This document shows, one piece after another, positions 1 through 8,432 of a DNA stretch of 13,033 nucleotides. Origin of the DNA: Chromera velia (taxonomy: Eukaryota; Sar; Chromeraceae); assembly GCA_018398765.1 (NCBI GenBank), contig JAHBMJ010003154.1:1-13033 (forward strand), in the 5' to 3' direction. How positions within the stretch are numbered: the stretch's first letter is position 1; each line of letters starts with the position of its first letter. Under the pieces are notes generated by a model, which searched no databases, had not been told where the DNA came from, and worked only from the letters and a program-made list of their open reading frames with translations. The position numbers were made by a program, and so were the translations under genes.

Positions 1-174
1 AGAGAAGGGGAGGGAAGGAGGGGAGAAAGAAGTCAAACAGACAATGATGTATACACATAACCAAACATGCTTGCATCAGCTTATAGACACCGGCGTACAT
101 CGACACAGACACAGACACACACGGACACATACGATCACGGATGCACACACACACACACACACACCCACACACAT

Positions 175-243
<69 letters not shown>

Positions 244-313
244 AAAAGCACGTGACAGAAAGAATGAATGAAGAACTCATAGAAAAAGGCACAAAGAGAG
301 AAAAGAGGGAGAG
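1..313 (+). repeat. Left arm of 313-bp perfect inverted repeat
   Basis: This stretch is the exact reverse complement of 1016-1328: position x pairs with 1329-x. Both ends, the internal CA and GA microsatellites and all the unique bases I checked match without a difference. The arm begins at the first base of the window, so it may extend further to the left. Identical microsatellite lengths in both arms point to a very recent copy or to the same molecule assembled twice. The arm carries no plausible gene; the His/Thr- and Arg/Glu-repeat reading frames in it are microsatellite translations. Confidence 0.95.
144..242. repeat. Compound (CA)n-(GA)n microsatellite
   Basis: A CA run with two interruptions (a CCC and a CATA step) passes directly into a GA run with one AAAG interruption. 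The mirror copy lies at about 1087-1185 as CT then GT. The same CA-next-to-GA arrangement recurs at 8227-8423, so this compound type seems typical of the locus. Confidence 0.95.
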
Positions 314-328
314 AGGGGGAGAGAGAGA

Positions 329-361
<33 letters not shown>

Positions 362-392
362 GAGGGAGAAGGAGAGGGAGGGAGAGGTAGAT
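302..392 (+). repeat. Polypurine tract with 30-nt poly-G run
   Basis: The strand is almost purely purine, with an uninterrupted G run at 331-360 flanked by GA- and GGGA-rich sequence. Such tracts can form G-quadruplex or triplex DNA and are often mis-sequenced. The run begins 18 bases inside the end of the perfect inverted-repeat arm, and the other arm stops short of it at the N. Confidence 0.9.
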
Positions 393-567
393 ATAGATAT
401 AGGTATGCTGAGGCTCGGACAAGAGAGGTTCCTTTCTGACAGTTCAGACCTCTACTTAGCAGTAGTAGAGAACACCACCATAACACAGAAACAACACTAT
501 CAAACAGGATGGACTGCAATAAAAGAAAGGAGAGCAGGGGTATAAAAGCAGAGGAAAGTACGTGATC

Positions 568-808
568 TGGGTAAAAATGCAGGAGGAGCGCATTTTTACC
601 GACAACAGCCCCTTCTCGGTAAAAATGCAGGGGGCTCGGGGAGGTGGCGTATACAAAGCAGCAGAGAAAAGGACAGAGAACAACTTTTTGATACACAACA
701 GATACAGAAAAATTTCAAAGTGGGAGTAGGGGGGGTGCATTTTTCCTGAGTAGGGGCCGTTGTTAGTAAAAATGCGCCCCCCCCCAGACCTACCTGCATT
801 TTTACCCA
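568..808. mobile_element. MITE-like foldback element with 16-bp perfect termini
   Basis: The outer 16 bp (568-583, starting TGGGTAAAAATGC) are a perfect inverted repeat of 793-808. Inside them the homology continues imperfectly. Bases 585-617 match the reverse complement of about 746-778 with roughly five mismatches in 33, and GGTAAAAATGC at 618-628 faces TGCATTTTTCC at 736-746. The right arm has about 12 extra bases. The left arm also contains a local 11-bp hairpin (570-580 with 590-600, 9-nt loop). About 100 bp of unique spacer lies in the middle and there is no ORF of note. I see no convincing target-site duplication (GTGATC on the left, CGACTA on the right). It could be a non-autonomous DNA transposon, a foldback element or a locally generated palindrome. 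Confidence 0.6.
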
Positions 809-1014
809 CGACTAACTAAGATTAAAGAATTCAACCAAAACTCACTGAAGCAAGACTGACCATCGCTGGACTTCTACTCGAGGCATCTACGATTGTCCAA
901 GTACTTGAAGTACAATTGAAGACGTACTTGTACGCAACATTACATGCAAGTATCTGCATGAGAATCAGATCGACCAAAGAGAGATCCCATATCATGTGTC
1001 TCCTGGACAGACTA

Positions 1015-1015
1015 N
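1015..1015. other. Single undetermined base, likely an assembly join
   Basis: One N sits exactly where the unique sequence ends and the right arm of the perfect inverted repeat begins. A one-base N at a repeat boundary is typical of a scaffolding placeholder, not a natural junction. Confidence 0.85.
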
Positions 1016-1085
1016 CTCTCCCTCTTTTCTCTCTTTGTGCCTTTTTCTATGAGTTCTTCATTCATTCTTTCTGTCACGTGCTTTT

Positions 1086-1154
<69 letters not shown>

Positions 1155-1328
1155 ATGTGTGTGGGTGTGTGTGTGTGTGTGTGTGCATCCGTGATCGTAT
1201 GTGTCCGTGTGTGTCTGTGTCTGTGTCGATGTACGCCGGTGTCTATAAGCTGATGCAAGCATGTTTGGTTATGTGTATACATCATTGTCTGTTTGACTTC
1301 TTTCTCCCCTCCTTCCCTCCCCTTCTCT
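1016..1328 (-). repeat. Right arm of 313-bp perfect inverted repeat
   Basis: Exact reverse complement of 1-313. It starts immediately after the N at 1015. The sequence beyond 1328 (CCCTATATCTCTCTC onward) is the only candidate for the true continuation of the left arm past the window edge. Confidence 0.95.
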
Positions 1329-1830
1329 CCCTATATCTCTCTCTATCTGTCCCTCCGTCTCTACTCTGACATCGACTCGGAGTCCTCTTAGCACCTCCCT
1401 TTCCACCTTTTCCCGGTATTTCCCCTTCTTCCCTGTTTTATCTTCGCTTTTTTTTTTTGTTTTTCTCCATTTATCTCTCCTTTAAATTGTTTCAATCCTG
1501 TGTACGTTTGCTCCGTTTTTCCTTTTCTCAATCCCGTCATGCAGACTCTTGACTATGACTTCCTCTTTGGACTTGCTTCTCTCCTCCCTATAGTGACTGT
1601 CCCCTCCTCTTTCTATATCCCCAAAGCTCCCTAACCAAGCTCTTTTTACCTATTCTCCTCCCCCCTTCTTCTTTTTTTCTCTCTCGGAGTCTTTTTTCTG
1701 TCTCTTTCTTCTCTTTTTGACTTCTCACTGGAAGAAATCCTCCACTGAAATCATGCATCTTTCTTTTCTCTCTGTTACCATATAAATTACTCTTTCCTTT
1801 CCAATTGCTATACCATTGGTTTAAACCGTA
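1329..1830. other. Pyrimidine-rich non-coding stretch
   Basis: The plus strand is dominated by C and T, with short CTCT, TTTTT and CCCTCC runs and stops in all frames. No gene, RNA or clear repeat is visible. It continues the strand bias of the CT microsatellite to its left. Confidence 0.6.
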
Positions 1831-2580
1831 TGAATCTTATATAATGGTATGTATGCAGCTGCATTCCTTCCTGATTTGAAAGTTGCAGATCGATAAGCAA
1901 CGACTTGCGCCAATGGAATTCGCTTTAGATGCAACCCCCAGCCCGGGGTGTCATTTTTGCTTGAAGTTCACGTGTTTCCATGCACATGCATATAAATGAC
2001 AGCTAAACTGTGCCAAAATATTTAACTTTGAAACACTTGTGTCAGCTGCTGGGTTCGACGCGCGTGCGCTACAGAGCTGGGTGTGCGCAAGCTGTTTTGA
2101 AGTTAGATCCCAGGCCGGCTTCTTTTTAAAAAATTTAGTGACATGCATTTACGAAAAATAATTCAAAAATTTAATTTGTTTAGCACTTAAAACGCAGATC
2201 TGAGTCAGATCATCTAACAAAGCAGTTTTCTAGTTTTTATTACTAATTAATAGACTATTAAATATTTTATTAAAAAAATGTTTATAATTAACTTTTAAAC
2301 CACCATAAACCACTCAGTTTAGATAAACTAGATTTCAAAGGAATTTAAGATTGCATGACAGTGTATTAGTTTGTATAAAATGTGCCACATTGTATATGAC
2401 TGATATAGTTATATTATATTTTTTTGTCAATAATGAGTTGATGAATAAATAATGTATGATCATCTCTTTCATTCTCACTTATATATAGTATTAGGTGGAA
2501 GATTTCAAATTTAGGCTTTTTTGAATGAGTTAAGATAAAAGTCCGACTTGAGGGCAAAAGTCCACTTTTAAAGGCACAAG
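1831..2580. other. AT-rich intergenic DNA, no gene seen
   Basis: Base composition drops to strongly AT-rich, especially after 2150. Short words recur at about 10-bp spacing: TAAACCAC at 2296-2303 and 2306-2313, and TGTAT at 2362 and 2372. AAAAGTCC recurs at 2537 and 2556. Reading frames here are short and of no recognisable family. Confidence 0.6.
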
Positions 2581-2622
2581 CCTTGATATCACCCCCCTAT
2601 GTTGAAGCCTTTTTGTGTAGCA

Positions 2623-2685
2623 CGGGGGGGGAGGCGTGCTGCCGCGCGGCGAAGCCGTGCGGCACGGCCCCCCCCTCCCCCCCCC
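2623..2685. repeat. GC-rich hairpin flanked by G and C runs
   Basis: GCCGCGCGGC (2641-2650) pairs with GCCGTGCGGC (2654-2663) around a three-base GAA loop with one mismatch. An outer run of G (about 2624-2631) faces a run of C (about 2668-2675), which then continues as a longer C-rich tract. Similar CACCCCC-TATG phrases flank the hairpin at about 2590 and 2700. It is a GC island inside AT-rich DNA. It could be a small mobile palindrome or a structured RNA element; nothing here decides which. Confidence 0.55.
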
Positions 2686-2720
2686 ATGCTAAAAGCATTT
2701 CACCCCCTTATGCATGCATG

Positions 2721-4657
2721 TTCGACAACACATGTGCTGGCACAGTGCATGAAATCAAGTCTATTTGAACATGAGAACCTCTTCTTTTTACAGCATAAGA
2801 ACAGTTACTGTTTTATGAGCTACCTTATGTAACAGAAACGATTGCATGTATAATATGTATAGCAACAGGAGCGTACCAGGGTAAAAAGACCAGAACAACA
2901 GGTTTAAGTCAAGAAGCAGCAGCTGAGTAAGCAGACTGAGTCCATTTGTATAGCAATAACACAATGCTAAACGGTTTATCGGGAGGAAAACAACTTTTTT
3001 AACCTTTATTAGCAATCCAAGGATGAATGCGAACGCAGTGCTGTACACAAATTCTTTTTTATATGAAGAAGAGAAGCAGAAACGGCACACCTAGCGGCAC
3101 ACATATGGGAACACGCATACATGAAGGTACGTTAGCACTCTCCCTCTCGGTTGCAGGTAAGGACTTTTGAAACCTAGTGCCAGGCGCTCTTTACGATTGA
3201 CAGGCTCGATCTATCTTGGTCAGTAAGAATGCAGTAAGAGTGCAATTGGTTTGATCATTCAATTTCTTGCTTTGCGTTAGAGAGTGGAACTATTCATCAC
3301 TTTCGTCTGTTGATGGCTCGTCCAGTTTACATGCTCACATATAGATCTCTATCTGACTTCCTGTCATGCCACGGCTTCTCGTTGTGTTTGGTACTTCCAG
3401 ATGGTTTGAAGTCCGTCTATAGAGGGAATTGCAGCTTTCCTAGGGGCGTTCACCCTTTGTTTGCGAGTCATCAGTCATACCAGTCCTCTATTATTATAAT
3501 ACCAGTCACTGCAGTTAATCACTTTTCAATTTCACAAACCAGGGCCCTGTCCAGATAGACGGTTTCAAACAAATGCCAGTAAACAAAAAAAAAGTTGTTG
3601 AAGAATAAAGAGAACTTTCTTTTGGATCTAAAGATGGAGAAAATACTTGTACTAGCCGTGTAGATCCTTGCAGGTGGGTCAAGAGGGTATAGGAAGACCT
3701 AGTGGGAAGAAAATGCCATGCTAGTCTGGATGAACATCATGAATTAAGCCGGGTCAGTCAAAAAGAGAGGGTCTGGGGTTCGAAATCGCACCTGTCCGAC
3801 TCTGTCCGTATTTCTCTTATTTTTCAAAACCAAACCCAAATCAAAAGCTAAAGCCAAAGCCTCCCCTCCGCTCCAACCAGCCCGCATCAAACCAGAGGAG
3901 TTTGAAATTCTAGCATTTTCTAGTGAAGAAAGACGACATACTGAGATCGACTTTCAAGTTGGACTTTGAGTGAGAGAAAGTCTGTAAGGAGCTTGCTCTC
4001 TCCTCTTCTTTCTCCTCTTTTTCTTTCTCTTCTTGCTCTTTTTTATCCTCTGTTGTCATTGTGGGGGGGGGTGAGCTAGGGGGTGAGTGAAGAAGAGAGC
4101 TAGGGTATAACGGGGCTGGGCTCTGAGCCTTGAGATCAGGCCCTCACTCTAGCCCTCGCTTGCCCTTGCTCAGAAAAGAAATACAAATTTTAAAAACCCT
4201 CTTTAGTTTTATTCTTTCTTCTTTTTTTTTATTATGAAAATGCACCATTTATGGTTGTTTTTTTCATAAGTTTGCTCCAAAGGGACATCATGCAGTTTGA
4301 AGGTTTTATGGACCGTAGAGACAGAACTGGACTACAGTGCAGCACGCAACCGGCGCCAAACATATTCAAACATTGGACAGGTGAAAAACGTTGCTTAAAT
4401 TAAGAAAAGAGACCCAGAAAGAGACCGAAGTCATGAGACAGTCAGAGACATATAGTCTTTAATTATCATATTTTTTATTTTTGCTTTTTATTTCCTTTTC
4501 ACTGATATTTCTAGTAACATTTTAAGTTGTTTCATATAGTAAAAATCAATGTAGCAAATCTATATTATAAAAAGCTTTTAGGCCTTGATTGAGGCTCCTT
4601 CTGGCCATTAGAAACACCAGAAATCAACCCTAGAAACATAGCTTTTATGGGATAAAC
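2721..4657. other. Long intergenic stretch, no supported gene
   Basis: I find no gene here. The longest frames (about 82 and 100 codons) have no recognisable domain and lie in sequence of non-coding composition. Visible structure is limited to short near-repeats such as CAGTAAGA at 3221 and 3232 and ATACCAGTC at 3487 and 3509, plus T-rich runs around 4020 and 4215. A tRNA-like T-loop motif at 3777-3787 has no cloverleaf around it. Confidence 0.55.
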
Positions 4658-4740
4658 GGTGCACCTTATTTTCCACTTGTTTTGCACCTGATTTAAGGTG
4701 CAAACTTGTTTTTGCACCAGCACCTTAATTATGCACCTTT
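4658..4740. repeat. Cluster of GCACC motifs with a 9-bp palindrome
   Basis: GCACC occurs at 4661, 4684, 4714, 4720 and 4733, with its reverse complement at 4697. TTTGCACCT (4681-4689) and AGGTGCAAA (4696-4704) form a perfect inverted repeat around a 6-nt loop, and GGTGCACC at 4658-4665 is itself palindromic. The cluster lies 276 bp beyond the stop codon of the minus-strand methyltransferase, in its downstream region. A protein-binding site cluster or an RNA hairpin in the 3' region are both possible. Confidence 0.5.
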
Positions 4741-5015
4741 TCTCACCCTTAAGTAAAAATGACCATTTTTTTTTTTTTTTGAAAATTACTCCTAGTACTT
4801 ATTCAACACTACGCGCGTACGTGTTAGGTATGTGCTGTAATATATATTATATATACTAGCCGAATAGTTCATTTCTACTATTATTCTAGTTTACTTGAGA
4901 CTCTCGTTGAAACTCTGGGTCATCAAGCTTGTAGCTTAGGCCAAATTAAACATTTGAAAGTTGTCATGCAGCAATCATAATTTAATGAACCCAGGCCTAG
5001 ACCCAGACATTTGGA

Positions 5016-6476
5016 TCAAGGGTTCCTTTGAAGCAGGGGTGATCGCATAGCTTTGTTTGTCCGTTCCACAAAGGCGTCAGAATGTGCAAAGAGCATGGGG
5101 ATCGTCTGTCCCCTTCCTTTTCCAACTTCCCTAAATATGGCCGAGAGGTAAGACAGACCTCGCAAAGGGTCTGTTTGGCCCAAAGAGAAAGACGCGTCCT
5201 CAAGCAGCACGTGCATCCACGTCTCTGCACTGACGTACTTTCCGTAAGAAAGAGAGGGGGGAACAAGCAGATCGGGAAGCAAAAGGTTGACCTGCTCACC
5301 TCCGCTTCTAACATCCGAGGCTTCTCTTTTTGACTCATCCACTCCCTCCCCCTCCCCCGAGCCCCCAGAACCCCCTCCTCCTTCCCCCCTCACCTTTCCA
5401 GGAACGGAAACGGCAAAGGAGGATTCTACATAGGCCTCATAGCCGAGTCCCGGAAGGACGGTGAGGATGAAGATCAATTCATCCAGGGGCGCACGGTGCA
5501 GGTGGAGGTCAATGTGGACATACAGAGGGGGGGCAATAAGGAACATTTTCTCGGCACCTCGAAGAACCGACCACTCAGCGCCTTCAACATCAATTTTCAA
5601 AAGAGCCACCCGACGCCCCCCCAAATTTTGCCTCCAGTAGTCGTCTAACCTAATCACCCGCCCTTTCTCCTCTGAAGCGATGAACGCAGCATCTTTCGGT
5701 TTCGGTGCGTTTGCGTTCTTCGGGGGCTCATGACAGAGCATCGAATTCAGGGGGTCTACCATCAAGGGTATTTGGTCGCTCTCTCTGTCTGAGAGGCCGA
5801 CTGCCTCGACGTGCATCCGATGCGAGGAGCCCAATTCTGCCTCTGCCTGCTGTACCCTTTCCCTCATCTTTCTGGCCGTCTCTGGGTGTAACTCGAACGC
5901 CCTCACTTCTGCAGCGGGAAACCGACGGGCCCACCACAGAGAGTGATCTCCGAGGTGGGCCCCGGCATCCACTATCAGAAAAGAAGTGTTGGCATTTTGG
6001 GCCTCCTCATTGATTCCGTGAAGGACATACTCGGTTGCTCGATGCATTGCCTCCTCATGAACTCTTTCTCCCTCCCCCAGCGTCTCCCTGGAAGAGGTTT
6101 CGGGGGTTTGTTCAACCCCTCGTAGACGGTCCCCGCTTTTTGGCACTCGGCGCGTGAAGGCTTCAAAGGTTGATGCTGGGGGTGAGAGCTTCTCGAAAAA
6201 GACAGAAATGCTCTCCGGTGTTGGAGAGCAACAAAGATTGGGCGAGAGCACATCATTCCAACATCCCCTCAGGCTTTCTGTCCCTTCTGCACTTTCCGTG
6301 TCTGTCCCGTCTCCGCAACACTCTCTCTTTCTGCCTTTCCTTTCAGACATCCAGGGGGGAAAGCAGAGAGAGTCCAAGTGCAGATCCAAGGGAGGCATCC
6401 CCGCTCTGTTCAGCCCCCCTGCCAACCAGAGGGACGACTGGAGAAAAATAAACAACGGCAGCCATGCACACGGCAT
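5016..6476 (-). CDS. Secreted FkbM-family SAM-dependent methyltransferase
   Basis: The 486-residue product is a class I S-adenosylmethionine methyltransferase of the FkbM type, a family that typically O-methylates sugars or related small substrates. Residues 1 to about 20 form a hydrophobic signal peptide (WLPLFIFLQSSLWLAGG), so it probably enters the ER/Golgi; an NTS sequon at 163-165 agrees. Residues 40-150 are low-similarity linker. The catalytic domain spans about 160-355: SAM loop VDAGAHLG (169-176), acidic FELHPE (194-199), LDDY (277-280) and the family hallmark KIDVEGAEWSVLRG (294-307). A Gly/Ser/Glu-rich segment (about 361-394) interrupts the C-terminal part and coincides with a possible in-frame intron. 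The start is the first ATG before the signal peptide, with A at -3; the stop is TGA. The exact substrate cannot be read from the sequence. Domain call is firm; gene boundaries less so. Confidence 0.87.
   Translation of the reverse strand: MPCAWLPLFIFLQSSLWLAGGLNRAGMPPLDLHLDSLCFPPWMSERKGRKRECCGDGTDTESAEGTESLRGCWNDVLSPNLCCSPTPESISVFFEKLSPPASTFEAFTRRVPKSGDRLRGVEQTPETSSRETLGEGERVHEEAMHRATEYVLHGINEEAQNANTSFLIVDAGAHLGDHSLWWARRFPAAEVRAFELHPETARKMRERVQQAEAELGSSHRMHVEAVGLSDRESDQIPLMVDPLNSMLCHEPPKNANAPKPKDAAFIASEEKGRVIRLDDYWRQNLGGRRVALLKIDVEGAEWSVLRGAEKMFLIAPPLYVHIDLHLHRAPLDELIFILTVLPGLGYEAYVESSFAVSVPGKVRGEGGGGSGGSGEGEGVDESKREASDVRSGGEQVNLLLPDLLVPPSLSYGKYVSAETWMHVLLEDASFSLGQTDPLRGLSYLSAIFREVGKGRGQTIPMLFAHSDAFVERTNKAMRSPLLQRNP
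5292..5393 (-). other. Candidate 102-nt in-frame intron in the methyltransferase
   Basis: On the coding strand the segment starts with GTGAGG, a strong 5' splice-site match, directly after a lysine codon and ends in GAGCAG. Its length is 34 codons and the phase is 0, so removal keeps the frame and joins VPGK to VNLLLPD. It encodes exactly the Gly/Ser/Glu-rich stretch that does not look like FkbM. Against it, the 3' end is purine-rich and lacks a good polypyrimidine tract, so a genuine low-complexity insert is equally possible. Confidence 0.4.
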
Positions 6477-6874
6477 CTTCGAAATTCAGTCTTCAGTTCT
6501 CGACTTTGACAGACAATTCAAGAAAGATGGTGTTGTGTTTTTCCGAGACTGCCTTCTGATTTCCAGTCGTTTGTCAGACTCTCCACAAGATCATTAACCA
6601 GAATCATCCTTCGGACATGTATCTGTATTTCTGGCAGTCCTGTTTCTGCAGGATCACTCGATCGTGCAGGCACATATAGGTTTTTTCACACACTTTGAAA
6701 ATCGTTCGAGGACCGGCTCGACAATTCAAAATGTCGGAACGCAAGGCGTGGGTGTCATGTTAATTGAGAGTCAGAGTAGCAGTAAGAAATTATGACAGAG
6801 AATGTCAGAGATTGTCAGACTACGGCGACTCTACGCAGCACTTTCAGCATACTTTCAGCGCTCTGAAAATTGTT
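6477..6874. promoter_or_regulatory. Upstream region of the FkbM methyltransferase
   Basis: This is the 5' flank of the minus-strand methyltransferase. No clear TATA box is visible. Three related words, GACAGAGA, GTCAGAGA and GTCAGACT, stand at exact 10-bp intervals (6794, 6804, 6814). ACTTTCAGC is doubled at 6840 and 6851, 11 bp apart. These could be phased protein-binding sites, or products of the small-duplication process seen elsewhere in the window. Confidence 0.3.
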
Positions 6875-7090
6875 GATTGAGGTTTTTGTTATGCATGCCG
6901 CGTCCCCGTATATGAGGGGCGGATCTAGCCTAGTCTGTCAAAAGGTTCCGGTTCGTCTCGTCTGTTCTGAATCTAGGAATGATGATTGAGGTTTTTGTTA
7001 TGCATGCCGCGTCCCCGTGTATCTAGGAATGATGATTGAGGGTTTTTTCATGCATGCCGCGTCCCCATATATGAGAGGTGGATATCTAGG
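6875..7090 (+). repeat. Three copies of a ~50-bp repeat containing ATGCATGCC
   Basis: The core GATTGAGG-TTTTT-ATGCATGCCGCGTCCCC starts at 6875, 6984 and 7034. The last two copies are a direct tandem of period 50 (6971-7020 and 7021-7070), both beginning ATCTAGGAATGATGATTG. Copies one and three end in related TATATGAG(A/G)GG(C/T)GGAT phrases; a 40-50 bp insert separates copies one and two. Each copy carries the core TGCATGC. The array lies about 400-600 bp upstream of the methyltransferase start. Confidence 0.8.
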
Positions 7091-7188
7091 AACACTGCTC
7101 ATTGATCACTTTTACTGCGGTTTATAATTTCTCAAGCGGCGATAGAGTAAGACTCGGAGAACAATGAAAATCGGCGTCGCCTGCGTGT

Positions 7189-7293
7189 CTATGCATGTAT
7201 GCTCTTACCCGCGGCGCGGGCCGGCCGGCCATGCAGCCCATGCATGCATGCAATTGCATACACTACACAGGGGCCGGCCAGCCCATGTATGCA
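7189..7293 (+). repeat. Paired GGCCGGCC and TGCATGC repeat
   Basis: GGGCCGGCC followed by AGCCCATG(C/T)ATGCA occurs twice, at about 7218-7251 (with an extra GGCCATGC and extra ATGC steps) and 7271-7293. The surroundings hold further ATGCAT words (7190 onward). The GC-rich island is distinct from the AT-rich DNA to its right. An upstream control element for the methyltransferase is possible but unproven. Confidence 0.6.
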
Positions 7294-7930
7294 CTGCAAA
7301 ACTTCAATGGGGGCGTTCCGGGACGATCGGCGGGATATGAAATTCAAAAACCTAACTATACCTAACTGCTTCATGACTATTCATGACACGATCTAGCTTG
7401 AGTGGGTACACATTGCGCACCGACGTATTTTAGATTGATATAGCGGAAACTTATTAATCAATCAATTACAATCGTGCAAAAATAAAAAGGTACGTATTGC
7501 GTACTGGTTAGTACTGGTGCTGTATAATCTAGTGTAGTCTCATATCTATCATTATATTCAATTCATTAGGCTGTTACTATCAGTTTACATCTGTTAGTAT
7601 TTAAACATACCTATGTGACATTATGTGACATCAAGGCTATATATGCTATACTATGCTATGTGACCTCTTCTTTAAAAAATTCTATAAAATTCAAGTTTCA
7701 TATAAGTAGAATTAACCACAAAAAACCACAAGGTTTCATGCTACTTCATGTTACTATAAGTAACTGCAGCTGAGTACACAGTAGCTCTGAATTACTCTGA
7801 ATTTCTAAAAAAAAAAAATCTAGGCAATAGACTATGAAAATACATGAAAAACACTAAGAGCCAACCAAAACATAAATGTAATCTTACATAATATCTTATC
7901 ATTACTTTTTTCTAAGTTTCTACTAGTTGT
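7294..7930. other. AT-rich spacer dense in 10-bp-offset word doublets
   Basis: No gene is seen. The striking content is short words repeated about 10 bp apart: CCTAACT 7351/7361, TCATGAC 7371/7381, GTACTGGT 7501/7511, TATGTGACA 7612/7622, TATGCTAT 7642/7652, AACCACA 7714/7724, TTCATG 7735/7745, CTCTGAATT 7785/7795 and ATGAAAA 7834/7844. CTGTTA recurs at 7571 and 7591 (20 bp). Confidence 0.75.
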
Positions 7931-7957
7931 TTTCCTTTTTTAATAAACAAGATACAC

Positions 7958-8049
7958 AGAAAGAAAGAAAAAAAGAAGAGAAAGAAAGGAAAAGAGAAAG
8001 AACAGCAAAGGGAGAAGCAATTAGAAAAACAAAAAAGAAAACCAGAAAG

Positions 8050-8124
<75 letters not shown>

Positions 8125-8197
8125 AAAGAAAGAAAAGAAAGAAAAGAAAGAAAGAAAGCAAGCAAGCAAGGAAGGAAGGAAGGAAGGAAGGAAGAAA
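7958..8197 (+). repeat. Purine-rich array: GAAA, (GA)n and GGAA repeats
   Basis: Nearly pure purine on the plus strand: irregular GAAA/GAAAAG, then an (AG)n run at about 8052-8120 with a single GG break, then GAAA and AAGC/GGAA tetranucleotide runs to about 8192. The long Arg/Glu/Lys frame across it is a repeat translation, not a gene. Confidence 0.9.
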
Positions 8198-8226
8198 AAT
8201 GAAAAAATTGAGAAACAGGCAGGAAA

Positions 8227-8247
8227 ACGCACACACACAGGCTCACA

Positions 8248-8311
<64 letters not shown>

Positions 8312-8353
8312 CACACACACAGAATCACACACACAGGCTCACACACACACAGG

Positions 8354-8395
<42 letters not shown>

Positions 8396-8423
8396 CACAC
8401 ACTCACACACACACACACATACA
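8227..8423 (+). repeat. Compound CA / GA microsatellite with minisatellite units
   Basis: A CA run gives way to a GA run (about 8278-8310) and returns to CA. At the second junction, short units AGAATCACACACAC and AGGCTCACACACAC are tandemly repeated, so dinucleotide and ~14-bp repeat expansion are layered. It is Z-DNA prone on the CA parts. Confidence 0.9.
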
Positions 8424-8432
8424 AAATAAAGG

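Noticed and set aside
541-548. TATAAAAG, a perfect TATA-box match on the plus strand
   Set aside because: No gene lies downstream; it is next to the foldback element and is probably a chance match.
44-696. Several ORFs rich in His/Thr, Arg/Glu or Pro/Leu on both strands, repeated at 1037-1369
   Set aside because: They translate CA, GA, G and T/C repeats, and their apparent conservation comes from the inverted repeat.
2788-3090. 100-codon minus-strand ORF with hydrophobic residues
   Set aside because: The Leu/Phe/Tyr/Cys-rich content follows from the A-rich plus strand; no family resemblance.
3310-3558. 82-codon plus-strand ORF
   Set aside because: No recognisable domain, non-coding composition and no neighbouring signals.
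3777-3787. GGTTCGAAATC, like a tRNA T-loop or Pol III B box
   Set aside because: The T-stem has a mismatch and no acceptor stem, anticodon arm or convincing A box lies upstream, so neither a tRNA nor a SINE is supported.
5705-6597. Plus-strand ORFs opposite the FkbM methyltransferase
   Set aside because: Antisense shadows; the minus strand has the SAM-binding and FkbM motifs.
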